From CAVSQX01 sp963730225 (GTDB lineage Bacteria; Planctomycetota; Phycisphaerae; Tepidisphaerales; Tepidisphaeraceae), in assembly GCA_963730225.1 (NCBI GenBank), contig CAVSQX010000002.1, forward strand, positions 682,001-746,000: DNA of 64,000 nt, in the 5' to 3' direction. The notes under the pieces are model-generated. The model was not told where the DNA came from and ran no database searches. It saw nothing but the letters and a program-made list of their open reading frames with translations. A program made the translations under genes and the position numbers. Each line of letters opens with the position of its first letter. Position 1 is the first letter of the stretch. This document shows positions 37,163-45,961 of the stretch, piece by piece.

Positions 37163-37365
37163 GATTTGCGATTCTGGCCTGCGAACTGTGCCGCGACGCC
37201 GCCTCCGTGAATCACGCCGACGGCCGCGCGGCGGGATTCAATTCGAGCATTTACCTCATGCTGGGGGGATTGCTCCTGGTGAGCTGCCTGGCGGGAAGAG
37301 CGATGTATCGGGCGGGAATCAATGCGGGCGCGGCCAAGTCGCCAGATACGCTCCGCCGGCGATGA
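37159..37365 (+). CDS. Small single-pass membrane protein coupled to DUF420
   Basis: A 68-residue product whose ATG overlaps the DUF420 stop codon in the string ATGA, so it is probably translated by re-initiation. The N-terminal part, MRFAILACELCRDAASVNHA, contains two Cys and a His that could bind metal or haem. A single hydrophobic helix follows (SIYLMLGGLLLVSCLAGRAMY) and a short basic tail. I do not recognise the family. The placement suggests a small accessory of the DUF420 protein. Its last 47 bases overlap the 3' end of the EamA gene on the other strand. Confidence 0.6.
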   Translation: MRFAILACELCRDAASVNHADGRAAGFNSSIYLMLGGLLLVSCLAGRAMYRAGINAGAAKSPDTLRRR

Positions 37366-37762
37366 GAAAAATTCCGGCCCAGTTGATCAGCGACGGCCGC
37401 TCGCGCAGCAGAACCACAGCCAACAGGATTCCCAGCGGCATCGAGAGCTTGTCGATCGGGGCGATCTGCGAAACATCGGCGAGCTTGAGTGCGCGGAATG
37501 CGAAAATCCACGAGAGACCGCCGGCGACGCCGCTGAGGATGATCATCGTCACCGCCAGCGGACGCTGGCGAAGATCGGAAAGTTTGGCGAATGAACCGAT
37601 GATCGCGGCAAAGCCGACGACGAACAACGCCTGCACGATGCTGCGGGCGGCGGTGGAAAGATCGGCGTCGATTTCGCGCATCCCGATCTTGCCGAAGATG
37701 TTGATGGCGGCGGCACAGACGGCGGCCAACAGGGCGTATTGGAGCCAGCGATAGTCTTGCAT
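37319..37762 (-). CDS. EamA-type transporter, half size
   Basis: A 147-residue protein with about five hydrophobic segments, half the size of ordinary DMT/EamA carriers. The N-terminus RWLQYALLAAVCAAAINIFG and the C-terminal LSMPLGILLAVVLLRERPSLINWAGIFLIAGG fit the EamA repeat; ERPS and AGIFLIAGG are typical. Single-repeat members of this family act as dimers or are related to SMR-type exporters. It converges with the small DUF420-linked gene and starts 11 bases downstream of a hypothetical gene on the same strand. The substrate is not predictable. Confidence 0.8.
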   Translation of the reverse strand: MQDYRWLQYALLAAVCAAAINIFGKIGMREIDADLSTAARSIVQALFVVGFAAIIGSFAKLSDLRQRPLAVTMIILSGVAGGLSWIFAFRALKLADVSQIAPIDKLSMPLGILLAVVLLRERPSLINWAGIFLIAGGAYLATWPRPH

Positions 37763-37772
37763 GGGCGCTCCG

Positions 37773-38279
37773 TTATTCGGTGGAGGTTTCGCCGGGGGGA
37801 ATTTCGGGCTCCGGTTCGGGCTCGACCAGATCCTGAGCCAGCCGGCTCAGAAAAAACTGCATCTCCTGTTCGGCGACGGCGGCGGGCAGCGGATCGCGCA
37901 GATCGTATTGGTGCGTGTGATCCTCAGCGCTGTCGTCGCCGCGCTTTTCGCCTTCGGTGATAATGTGATGCTCGAAGGTGACGGCGTCCTCGTGGCTCTG
38001 GGTGATCACCATCTCGCCCCATCGCCACGCCAGGTGCACGCGGATGGAAAGCTGATTGCCCCAGGAGGAGACGCGGTGCACGATTCCGCTCTTGGCCATC
38101 GTCTGAACCAGAACGTCGACGGAAGGAAGGACGGCCGATTTCATGAACAGCGCGTAGTTGCTGTTGTATTCCTGCTGACGGGCGATGGCCTCGCGCTCGG
38201 CGGTGAGTTTTTCCGCAGGGACATCGCGAAACGGCGTGACGCGGCTGAGCCACCACTTGGCGAAAGACTTGTCGAGCAT
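37773..38279 (-). CDS. Hypothetical protein with acidic C-terminus
   Basis: I do not recognise this family. The ATG at 38279 gives 168 residues: MLDKSFAKWWLSRVTPFRD, then a helical region with KLTAEREAIARQQEYNSNYAL, and a beta-rich part (IHPRV-like strands around GIVHRVSSWGNQLSIRVHLAW). It ends in a Glu/Pro tail, EPEPEPEIPPGE. The frame is open to 38498, but those extra residues are low-complexity and run into the dnaK terminator, so the shorter start is preferred. It has no membrane segments or signal. It precedes EamA by 11 bases and may be in the same transcript. Confidence 0.6.
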   Translation of the reverse strand: MLDKSFAKWWLSRVTPFRDVPAEKLTAEREAIARQQEYNSNYALFMKSAVLPSVDVLVQTMAKSGIVHRVSSWGNQLSIRVHLAWRWGEMVITQSHEDAVTFEHHIITEGEKRGDDSAEDHTHQYDLRDPLPAAVAEQEMQFFLSRLAQDLVEPEPEPEIPPGETSTE

Positions 38280-38496
38280 GTCAACAAAGTAAGACGACCG
38301 GGCGATTGGAGCAAGACGCCGCGCCCGAAAGCCGGCGAATTTGCGCTGCCATTCCGCGGCGATCGCGATTTTGGCGCTGCTGGCGGCGAATCTGTTGCGA
38401 GGCGCGGGGTACGCGGTCTTGATCGTGCCGTTTGCGCTCGGTCGGGCTGGCGACGGAAAGGTAGCAGCCCGATGATGTCTGCGGCTTTTTAGTGCC

Positions 38497-38540
38497 AAAA
38501 AAACGGCGGCGATCTTTGCGGATCGCCGCCGTCTTTTTTT
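38497..38540 (-). terminator. Bidirectional-looking rho-independent terminator after dnaK
   Basis: A perfect 12-bp stem ACGGCGGCGATC/GATCGCCGCCGT with a six-base loop is flanked by seven T residues in the + direction and by seven A residues on the other side (T-run for the minus strand). It serves dnaK. Confidence 0.93.
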
Positions 38541-38556
38541 ATTCGTTCGACGCGGA

Positions 38557-40479
38557 TTATTCCTTCACTTCGTATTCGGCGTCGATGACGTCGTCGTCCT
38601 TCTTGGGACCGGCGCCGCCGGGACGATCGGTCTGGGCCTCTGGCGCGGGGCCCGGTTGCGCGGAAGCATCGGGGCCGCCTTTGGATTTGTACATCTCTTC
38701 GGCCAGCTTGTGGCTGACGTTGGTGAGATTCTCCATCGATTTCTTGATGGCCGCGCCGTCGTCGCCCTTGAGAACTTCACGCAACTGATTCAGGGCACTT
38801 TCGATCTGACCGCGGATGTCGCCGCCGACTTTTTCGCCGTAGTCTTTAAGGGCTTTTTCGGTGGTGTAGGCCAACGATTCGCCCTGGTTTTTCAGGTCGA
38901 TGACTTCGCGGCGCTTTTTGTCTTCGGCGGCGTGCGATTCGGCGTCGCGCTTCATCTTTTCGATGTCGTCCTTGGAAAGTCCGCCGCTGTTTTGCACGGT
39001 GATTTTGCTTTCCTTGCCGGTGCCGCGATCCTTGGCCGAGACGTTGAGAATGCCGTTCACGTCGATATTGAATTGCACTTCGATCTGCGGCACGCCGCGC
39101 GGAGCGGGGGGAATGCCTTCGAGGTTGAAGGTGCCCAGCAGGCGGTTGTCGCGGGCAAATTCTCGCTCGCCCTGCAACACGTTGATCGTCACGGCGGGCT
39201 GGTTGTCGGATGCCGTGGAAAACGTCTCGGTCTTGCTGGTGGGAATCGTGGTGTTGCGCGGAATGAGCGGGGTCATTACGCCGCCGAGCGTTTCGACGCC
39301 CAGGCTCAGCGGAGTGGCGTCGAGAACGAGGATGTCTTTTACGTCGCCCTTGGCGATCGCGCCCTGAATGGCCGCGCCGACGGCGACCACTTCATCGGGA
39401 TTGACGCTCTTGTTGGGCTCCTTGCCGGCGAAGAGTTCTTTGACCAGCTTCTGCACCAGCGGAACACGAGTAGACCCGCCGACCAGAACCACTTCGTCAA
39501 CTTTGTTGGCGGCGAGCTTGGCGTCCTTGAGCGCGTCGAGCACGGGCTTGCGGCATCTTTCGACCAGCGGAGTGATGAGCTGCTCGAACTTGCTGCGGTT
39601 GAGCGTGATCTGCATGTGCTTGGGGCCGGATTGATCGGCGGTGATGAACGGCAGATTCACGGTCGTTTCCATCGCGGAGCTGAGTTCGATCTTGGCTTTC
39701 TCGGCGGCTTCCTTCAGACGCTGGAGAGCCATCGCATCTTTGCGAAGATCGATCCCTTCGGTGCGCTTGAATTCGTCGGCGAGATAGTTGATCAGCACCT
39801 GGTCGAAATCGTCGCCGCCCAGATGGGTGTCGCCGTTGATGCTCAGGACTTCGAAGACGCCGTCGCCGACGTCGAGGACGGAGACATCGAAGGTGCCGCC
39901 GCCCAGATCGAAGACGCAGATTTTTTCGTTCTTCTTTTTGTCCAGCCCGTAGGCCAGCGCGGCGGCGGTGGGTTCGGGAAGGACGCGCAGGACGTTGAGG
40001 CCGGCGATTTCACCGGCGTCTTTGGTCGCCTTTCGCTGGGCGTCGTTGAAGTAGGCCGGAACGGTGATGACCGCTTCGGTGACTTTTTCGCCGAGGTAAT
40101 CTTCAGCGGTTTTTTTCAGGTCTTGCAGGATAAAGCTGCTGATTTGCTCGGGGGTGTAATCTTTGCCGCGAACTTTGACTTTCACCATCTCTTCCGGCCC
40201 GCCGACGATTTCGTAGGGGACCATTTTTTCTTCGCTGGCGACTTCGCTGTGCCGCCGGCCCATGAAACGCTTGATGGAGAAGACCGTGTTCTTGGGGTTG
40301 GTGACTTGTTGATGCTTTGCGGTTTGGCCGATGAGGCGTTCGCCTTTTTCGGTGAAGCCGACGACCGATGGGGTCAACCGGCTGCCCTGGGAGTTGATCA
40401 GCACCTTGGGCTGATCGCCTTCCATGATCGCTACCACACTGTTGGTTGTTCCAAGGTCGATTCCAATGATCTTTGCCAT
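38557..40479 (-). CDS. dnaK: Molecular chaperone DnaK (Hsp70)
   Basis: The 640-residue protein is a canonical Hsp70. The N-terminal phosphate loop reads IIGIDLGTTNSVVAI, the second ATP signature IFDLGGGTFDVS is seen here as VFDLGGGTFDVSVL, and VVLVGGSTRVP is the third. The substrate-binding domain includes SLGVETLGGVMTPLIPRNTT and the linker before it. The C-terminus is acidic after an Ala/Pro-rich stretch, ending in DDDVIDAEYEVKE as in bacterial DnaK. AGGAG lies ten bases upstream of the ATG. Neither grpE nor dnaJ is adjacent, so dnaK stands alone here. I see no CIRCE element upstream. A strong terminator follows. Confidence 0.98.
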   Translation of the reverse strand: MAKIIGIDLGTTNSVVAIMEGDQPKVLINSQGSRLTPSVVGFTEKGERLIGQTAKHQQVTNPKNTVFSIKRFMGRRHSEVASEEKMVPYEIVGGPEEMVKVKVRGKDYTPEQISSFILQDLKKTAEDYLGEKVTEAVITVPAYFNDAQRKATKDAGEIAGLNVLRVLPEPTAAALAYGLDKKKNEKICVFDLGGGTFDVSVLDVGDGVFEVLSINGDTHLGGDDFDQVLINYLADEFKRTEGIDLRKDAMALQRLKEAAEKAKIELSSAMETTVNLPFITADQSGPKHMQITLNRSKFEQLITPLVERCRKPVLDALKDAKLAANKVDEVVLVGGSTRVPLVQKLVKELFAGKEPNKSVNPDEVVAVGAAIQGAIAKGDVKDILVLDATPLSLGVETLGGVMTPLIPRNTTIPTSKTETFSTASDNQPAVTINVLQGEREFARDNRLLGTFNLEGIPPAPRGVPQIEVQFNIDVNGILNVSAKDRGTGKESKITVQNSGGLSKDDIEKMKRDAESHAAEDKKRREVIDLKNQGESLAYTTEKALKDYGEKVGGDIRGQIESALNQLREVLKGDDGAAIKKSMENLTNVSHKLAEEMYKSKGGPDASAQPGPAPEAQTDRPGGAGPKKDDDVIDAEYEVKE

Positions 40480-40555
40480 GGTTAATTATCTCCTTTGGCC
40501 GACTACAGACAGGTTGTCCGAGGACGGCTGAGCATGTCAAGGCAAAGGATATGCC

Positions 40556-40762
40556 ATGGAGCTTGTGTGGGGACAGCGATTTATCTGTCTGGAAAATATG
40601 GGTTTAGGATTCAATCGGATTGGAATGGGGACCGAGGCGGTTGCCAAAATCGCCGGAAATTCTGGCGGTGCTGCCACTCTGGCAATCGAGATGACGGGGT
40701 TTTTAGATGTCAGTGCGTTTGGAACGAGAATTGATGCAACCGAGAACAGTTCGGCGCATTAG
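40556..40762 (+). CDS. Possible small protein, 68 residues
   Basis: AAAGGA lies six bases before an ATG, the reading frame is 68 codons, and a + strand terminator (40804-40844) follows with no other gene to serve. These three points together support expression. The product MELVWGQRFICLENMGLG... is Gly/Ala-rich in the middle, with no signal peptide, no membrane segment and no family I know. It could equally be a small RNA gene with an accidental reading frame. It lies divergently from dnaK, about 75 bases away. Confidence 0.35.
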   Translation: MELVWGQRFICLENMGLGFNRIGMGTEAVAKIAGNSGGAATLAIEMTGFLDVSAFGTRIDATENSSAH

Positions 40763-40803
40763 ACAAGTGTAAGCGACGCAGAATTGATAGTTTTCTCCCT
40801 CCG

Positions 40804-40844
40804 ACAGCGGTTCAGGATGCCCTCCCCCGAACCGCTGTTTTTTT
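40804..40844 (+). terminator. Rho-independent terminator on the + strand, upstream of the large membrane protein gene
   Basis: A 10-bp stem ACAGCGGTTC/GAACCGCTGT with a 15-base loop is followed by a run of seven T residues. There is no T-run for the minus strand. It implies a + strand transcript in the 40500-40800 region. Confidence 0.85.
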
Positions 40845-40968
40845 GTTTTTGCGTGGAAGAAGATCGGTTCGCCTGCGCCCTTGCGTAGCCCCGGTCATTC
40901 ACCGTGGGCTAAATGGGGTTGGTGCGCGAACACGTGGCGTGATTGATTTGTATGACCATTGGCGTAGC

Positions 40969-43464
40969 ATGAAAATCATGCGCGAATGGGTCGTTGGGGC
41001 GCTGATTCTGATGATGTGCGCGTCCGCGCTGGGGCAGGCCACCGGACAAGTCGAAAGCGTCGGGTTCAACAATACTTATCGGCCCGACTGCTGGACGCCG
41101 ATGGTCGTGCGCCTTGCCCCACAAACCAATGACGCCGGGACCTATCAGATCCAGGTTTGGCAACACGACCTGGACGGGGATCGCGCCATCTATTGGAAGC
41201 AGATAACGCTCAACGGGGCCGACGCGGCAAAGGAACAGCGATTCTGGATGTATTTTTTGCCCCAGCCGATCAACAAGGGCCTGCCCGATCCGAGCAACGG
41301 CGGAACTCTGAAAGATTTGCAGCGCGAATTGCAGGTTTTTTTGTGCGCCGCCAACGGAAAGCAGATCACCCAATTGCCGATCACCTCCACGCTGGCCAAC
41401 ATCGATCCGTATCGGGATTACTCGCAGAATCCACGCGGATCGAAGCTGATTCTGGCCGTCAGCGACGGCGGCAGCCTGATGGCGTGGCACGATTACCAGT
41501 ACGCCGTGGGAATCAACGAAGATGTCGAGGTGGTGAATCTTCAGCCCAAGGATTTGCCGGAGGATCCGATCGGATACGAGGCAGTGGACAGCATCGTCTG
41601 GTTCGACGCCGATCCCGCCGATCTGGACAAGGGCGGGCAACATAAAATGCAGGCCCTTCAGGATTATGTCCGCTTCGGCGGGCAACTGGTGATTTGCCAG
41701 CCGACGACGGAATGGGAGAAGACGCTGGGTTTCGGCGATCTGCTGCCGGTGACGGTGGAGGGGGTGCAACTCAAGAGCAATCTGGAACCTCTGCGCTCGA
41801 TGGCCCAGCCGCGCGAGCCCGATCCGGTGAAGCTGACGCTGGACCCGTGGAATCGCCCGACGGGTCCGTTTCAATTTGCCCGGGCCACGGCCAAGCCGCA
41901 GGCGGTGGTGGATCAGTGGATCGACTGGAAAGAGGATGGATCGTATTCGGATGCGTCGCCGTATCTCGTCCGCAAGGCGGTGGGGCTGGGACAGGTGACC
42001 TGGGTGGCCCAGGATTTGGGGAATCCGGCGATCTCCGCCCGCGCGACTGCCGGCTGGCCGTACGTGTGGGATCGGGTTTTTGGTTGGAATAACGATTCCT
42101 ATGTGCCGCCCGCCAACAGTTCCAATGTCTCCAAGGATGATCCGGACGTGCTGGCACGCACCGATTTGTACCGTCCGGGAAATCCGCAGGATTTGGGAAC
42201 ACCGCTGGTCAACGGGCTCAATCTCGACAGTCGCGGGGCGTGGCTGATTTTCGTGGCGATGGCATTTTTCGTGGTGTACGGAATCGTCGCCGGGCCCGGC
42301 GGATATCTGTATCTGGCGGCCAACAAGCGGGCGGCCCTGAGTTGGTATTTCTTCGCCGCTTCCGGAATCGCCGCGACGGCCGTGACCGTGCTGATGGTGA
42401 AAGTGGTTTTGCATTATCCCCCGCAGATCCGACATATCTCGATTGTCCGAATCGCACCGGGCCAGCCCGCGCTGATTTACAGCCGTTTTGGTCTCTACAT
42501 TCCCCGCGACGGAGATCAGTCGATCGAATTGGGCGACACCGTCAATCAGAGCGTCAGTTACCTGGCGGCGTTTGATGAGCATCCGGAGTTGCTGGGCGAT
42601 GCCAGCGAGTTTCCCTCGCCGGCGGACTATACGGTGCCCGTGCGCGATCTGGATTCGGTCGATCCACCGGAGATTACCGTGCCCTATCGCAGCAGCGAAA
42701 AGGAATTCGCCTCGAAATGGATCGGCGAATTCAAAGGGAAGTTCTCCGGGAACGTGAAGTTGGATGCCGAGAATTCCCGCGTGGGATTGAGCGGATCGCT
42801 CACCAACGAAACCACGCAGGATTTCGCCGATGTTTATCTGGCGTTTCATGTGAAGGACACCGATCATCTGTTGTATATTCCCAAGTGGCCGCGCGGAACG
42901 ACCTATGATTTGGCCAAAGATTTGGGACGGCCTGTATATGTGGGGCACATCAACGGATCGGCTCTGTTGGCCGAACCCGGTGAAGGAAAGGTCATCAGCG
43001 ACGAGATCGGCAGTTCGGCGAACAAGGCGGGCACGAGCCGGGACATGCATTGGATCGGATTCTGGTACGCGAAATTCTTTCGTGGAAGCAATCTGAGCCT
43101 GGGCGGCGCGAGTGTCGAGGATGACAATTTCACCTATGTGTTTCCGATGCTGAGTTTGTTCGATCGGCTCCCCCCTTCGTGGAATCGCCCGCCGGATGTG
43201 GCCAGGCAATCGGGCGGAACCAGCGATCGGTTTGAAATGCTTCGCCACGGCGGACGAATACTGAACGTGTCGGGAAGCGTCATGGCCGGCCAGTTGGTCA
43301 TTTTGGCCAGCCAGGTACGCGGCGGAACCACGGTGCATCCGCTGCCCGAGGCGGTGAATGTGGACGGAGATCGAATCGACGGCGATGGAACGGTCTTTTA
43401 CCAGTTCATTCTGCCGATCGATCGGGGCGACGTGGATCAACCGACGACGCAGCCGGCCGATTAA
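40969..43464 (+). CDS. Large membrane protein, first gene of an ABC/GH32 operon
   Basis: An 831-residue protein. It has a signal peptide or anchor (MKIMREWVVGALILMMCASA) and a long periplasmic domain (about 25-415) beginning with SVGFNNTYRPDCWTPMVVRL. Two or three membrane helices follow at about 420-480 (RGAWLIFVAMAFFVVYGIVA, GIAATAVTVLMVKVVL), then a further large soluble domain. This layout resembles auxiliary membrane proteins encoded with ABC-2 transporters, in which an N-terminal glutamine-amidotransferase-like domain reads DYVRFGGQLVICQP; that motif is present at about 267-280. I cannot name the family firmly. The start ATG was chosen for the signal peptide and lacks a strong ribosome binding site. 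The downstream genes are the ATPase, GH32 and permease, all on the same strand. Confidence 0.75.
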   Translation: MKIMREWVVGALILMMCASALGQATGQVESVGFNNTYRPDCWTPMVVRLAPQTNDAGTYQIQVWQHDLDGDRAIYWKQITLNGADAAKEQRFWMYFLPQPINKGLPDPSNGGTLKDLQRELQVFLCAANGKQITQLPITSTLANIDPYRDYSQNPRGSKLILAVSDGGSLMAWHDYQYAVGINEDVEVVNLQPKDLPEDPIGYEAVDSIVWFDADPADLDKGGQHKMQALQDYVRFGGQLVICQPTTEWEKTLGFGDLLPVTVEGVQLKSNLEPLRSMAQPREPDPVKLTLDPWNRPTGPFQFARATAKPQAVVDQWIDWKEDGSYSDASPYLVRKAVGLGQVTWVAQDLGNPAISARATAGWPYVWDRVFGWNNDSYVPPANSSNVSKDDPDVLARTDLYRPGNPQDLGTPLVNGLNLDSRGAWLIFVAMAFFVVYGIVAGPGGYLYLAANKRAALSWYFFAASGIAATAVTVLMVKVVLHYPPQIRHISIVRIAPGQPALIYSRFGLYIPRDGDQSIELGDTVNQSVSYLAAFDEHPELLGDASEFPSPADYTVPVRDLDSVDPPEITVPYRSSEKEFASKWIGEFKGKFSGNVKLDAENSRVGLSGSLTNETTQDFADVYLAFHVKDTDHLLYIPKWPRGTTYDLAKDLGRPVYVGHINGSALLAEPGEGKVISDEIGSSANKAGTSRDMHWIGFWYAKFFRGSNLSLGGASVEDDNFTYVFPMLSLFDRLPPSWNRPPDVARQSGGTSDRFEMLRHGGRILNVSGSVMAGQLVILASQVRGGTTVHPLPEAVNVDGDRIDGDGTVFYQFILPIDRGDVDQPTTQPAD

Positions 43465-43568
43465 TTGAAGATCGACGTTGAAGGATGGAAGATAGCGGGG
43501 CCTGGTCCGTCGTTATTGCGCGGTCCTCTATCCTCGATCTTCCTTTTTCGGTCGCTGGAGCAAGATAC

Positions 43569-44504
43569 ATGGCGGTTGTGATCAAGACGGTGAATCTGAC
43601 CAAGCGCTACGGCACGCTGGTGGCGCTGTCGAATTTGAACCTGGAGATCGCCGAGGGCGATTGTTTCGGATTCATCGGGCCCAACGGCGCGGGAAAAACC
43701 ACGACCATCAAAATCCTGGCGACGCTGCTTCAACCCACCTGGGGCGAAGCGCGCATTTGCGATCTGGTCGTAGGATATCAGAGCCGCCAGATTCGCCCCC
43801 TGATCGGATATGTGCCGGATTATTTCGGCGCGTACGAAGACATGGTGGTGCAGGAATATCTGGAGTTCTTCGCGGCGGCGTACAATATCAACGGAAGCGC
43901 ACGAACCAAGATCGTCAATGACGTGCTGGACCTGACGGATTTGGGATACAAGCGCGATTCCCTGGTCGATGGCCTTTCCCGCGGGATGAAACAGCGATTG
44001 AGCATCGCCCGGGTGCTGGTGCACGATCCGAAACTGCTACTGCTGGACGAGCCGGCCGGGAATCTCGATCCGCGGGCGCGAATCGAAATGCGCGAATTGC
44101 TCAAGGAACTGCGGCGAATGGGAAAGACGATTCTGATCAGCTCGCACATTCTGCCCGAGCTTCAGGATTTGTGTAACACCGTGGGGATCATCGAGCGCGG
44201 CGAGTTGCTCTTCTCCGGTCCCTGGACCGACATCGTGCGGCGGGCGCGCGGCGGCGTGACGTTGCATGTCGGCGTGGCCGATCGAGCGGCCGAGGCGGCA
44301 GCGCTGCTGAGCCTGGAAGCGAGCGTGGAAACGGTATCGCAGAATAATGGGCACATCGAAGTCGCGCTGAAAGACGGCGTGGTGGATTACAGCTTCGTCC
44401 CGGCTCGATTGGTCGGAGCCGGATTTCGGCTGACGATGCTGAAGGAAGAAGAAGCGAATCTGGAGACGGCGTTTATGAGGCTCACCAAGGGCATGGTGCA
44501 ATGA
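43569..44504 (+). CDS. ABC transporter ATP-binding protein (ABC-2 exporter type)
   Basis: A 311-residue ATPase. The motifs are complete: Walker A GPNGAGKTTT near 41-48, the Q-loop region in GYVPDYFGAYEDM, the signature LSRGMKQRLS, Walker B LLLLDEPA and the H-loop in ISSHILPEL. The C-terminal 80 residues are a regulatory extension often seen in ABC-2 exporter ATPases (CcmA/NatA-like). The ATG at 43569 was chosen since the family starts MAVVIKTVNLTKRYG; the frame is open further up. The stop codon overlaps the ATG of the GH32 gene, and the permease lies beyond it. The ATPase therefore probably pairs with the 704-residue permease. The substrate is not evident. Confidence 0.95.
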   Translation: MAVVIKTVNLTKRYGTLVALSNLNLEIAEGDCFGFIGPNGAGKTTTIKILATLLQPTWGEARICDLVVGYQSRQIRPLIGYVPDYFGAYEDMVVQEYLEFFAAAYNINGSARTKIVNDVLDLTDLGYKRDSLVDGLSRGMKQRLSIARVLVHDPKLLLLDEPAGNLDPRARIEMRELLKELRRMGKTILISSHILPELQDLCNTVGIIERGELLFSGPWTDIVRRARGGVTLHVGVADRAAEAAALLSLEASVETVSQNNGHIEVALKDGVVDYSFVPARLVGAGFRLTMLKEEEANLETAFMRLTKGMVQ

Positions 44505-45958
44505 CCGTGCGAGCCGCATCGCTGGCCCGCTTCCTCAGCACTCCGCGCGCTGTCGCACGGCGTGTGGCGCTTTGTTTCCCGCTCGCGGGATTCTGCATGA
44601 CACCGGCCACCCGCGCCGCCGACAGTGCCAATCCAAATTACCACGAAACTTATCGCCCGCAGTTTCATTTCACCGCAATCAAGGATTGGATCAACGACCC
44701 CAACGGAATGGTGTACTATCAAGGCGAGTACCATCTGTTTTTCCAGCGCACACCGGGGAGTCTTGAATCCGGCAAAAAAGTGTGGGGCCACGCGGTCAGT
44801 GGGGACATGCTGCATTGGAGACAATTGAACGATGCCATCGAACTCGACGAGCGCGGCGACATCTGGTCCGGCTCGGCGGTCGTGGACTGGAACAACACGG
44901 CCGGGTTTCAAACCGGCAGCGAAAAACCCATCGTCGCCATGTACACCGCAGGGGGCATCTCGCAGTGTCTGTCGTTTTCCAACGATCGCGGGCGCACGTG
45001 GACCAAATATCCTGGCAATCCGGTGCTGCCGCACATCAACGCGCAGAACCGTGATCCCAAGGTGATTTGGTACGAGCCGGCGCGGACCTGGGTGATGGCG
45101 TTGTATCTCGATCGCGGCAACGATTACGCCCTTTTCACCTCACCCAATCTGAAACAATGGAAGCAGATTCAGACCGTCCCGCTCGCCGGCGCCAGCGAAT
45201 GCCCCGACTTTTTCCCCCTGCCGCTCGATGACGATCCGAATAAGACAACGTGGATCTTCACCGGCGCCAATGGACGATATCTACTCGGTTCCTTTGACGG
45301 CAACACATTTGTCCCCGATGGCCCGCCGCACACCGTCGAATACGGCCCAAATTGCTACGCCGGCCAAACCTTCAGTGACATCCCCGAGTCGGACGGGCGG
45401 CGAATCCAAATCTGCTGGATGAACGGCGGCCAATATCCGCAGATGCCGTTCAACCAACAGATGACCATCCCGTGCGTGCTGACGCTCCGCAGCACGCCAC
45501 AAGGCCCGCGGCTTTTTAAGTATCCCGTGGCGGAAGTCGACACCCTGCGCGATCGTTCCCGTCGTTGGAACCAGGCGACGTTTAGTCCCGACCAAGATCC
45601 GCTTGCCGGATTGACCGGGGAGCTGCTGGACATTTCAGCCGATTTTCGCCTCCCCGCTTCCGGCAAAATCGTCTTTGATATTCGCGGAGCCCAGATTGAA
45701 TACGACTGCGCCACTCATGTTTTGACTAATGGCAAGCCCGCGCCCATCCCATCGCCAAATGATTACCTGAAACTGCGAATTCTCGTGGATCGTACCTCCA
45801 TCGAGACATTCGCGAACGACGGCGTGGTTTCCATCTCCCGGTGCTTTGTTCCCGACCAGGCCGATCGAAGCATCCGCCTGACCATCAGCGGCAAGCCGGT
45901 GGTCGTCGATGATTTACAGATTTGGCAGATGCATTCCGTCTGGGAAGGGGGACAGTGA
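44501..45958 (+). CDS. Secreted GH32 beta-fructosidase (levanase/inulinase-like)
   Basis: A 485-residue glycosidase that would hydrolyse fructosyl linkages in sucrose, levan or inulin. The signal peptide runs to about 40 (LCFPLAGFCMTPATRAA). The GH32 propeller motifs are perfect: DWINDPNGM with the nucleophile Asp66, HAVSGDMLHW, RDPKVIW at about 184-187 and ECPDFFPL with the acid/base Glu near 233. A beta-sandwich domain follows from about 350 (DISADFRLP ... LKLRILVDRTSIETF). The ATG overlaps the ABC ATPase stop (ATGA), and the permease starts three bases after its own stop, so it is embedded in the operon. No fructose transporter is obvious; the ABC system is of the exporter type. Confidence 0.95.
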   Translation: MTVRAASLARFLSTPRAVARRVALCFPLAGFCMTPATRAADSANPNYHETYRPQFHFTAIKDWINDPNGMVYYQGEYHLFFQRTPGSLESGKKVWGHAVSGDMLHWRQLNDAIELDERGDIWSGSAVVDWNNTAGFQTGSEKPIVAMYTAGGISQCLSFSNDRGRTWTKYPGNPVLPHINAQNRDPKVIWYEPARTWVMALYLDRGNDYALFTSPNLKQWKQIQTVPLAGASECPDFFPLPLDDDPNKTTWIFTGANGRYLLGSFDGNTFVPDGPPHTVEYGPNCYAGQTFSDIPESDGRRIQICWMNGGQYPQMPFNQQMTIPCVLTLRSTPQGPRLFKYPVAEVDTLRDRSRRWNQATFSPDQDPLAGLTGELLDISADFRLPASGKIVFDIRGAQIEYDCATHVLTNGKPAPIPSPNDYLKLRILVDRTSIETFANDGVVSISRCFVPDQADRSIRLTISGKPVVVDDLQIWQMHSVWEGGQ

Positions 45959-45961
45959 ACC

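Noticed and set aside
40909..43440. An 843-codon minus strand frame opposite the large membrane protein
   Set aside because: The + strand frame has a signal peptide, membrane helices and an operon context. The antisense product is His/Arg/Gln-rich without domains.
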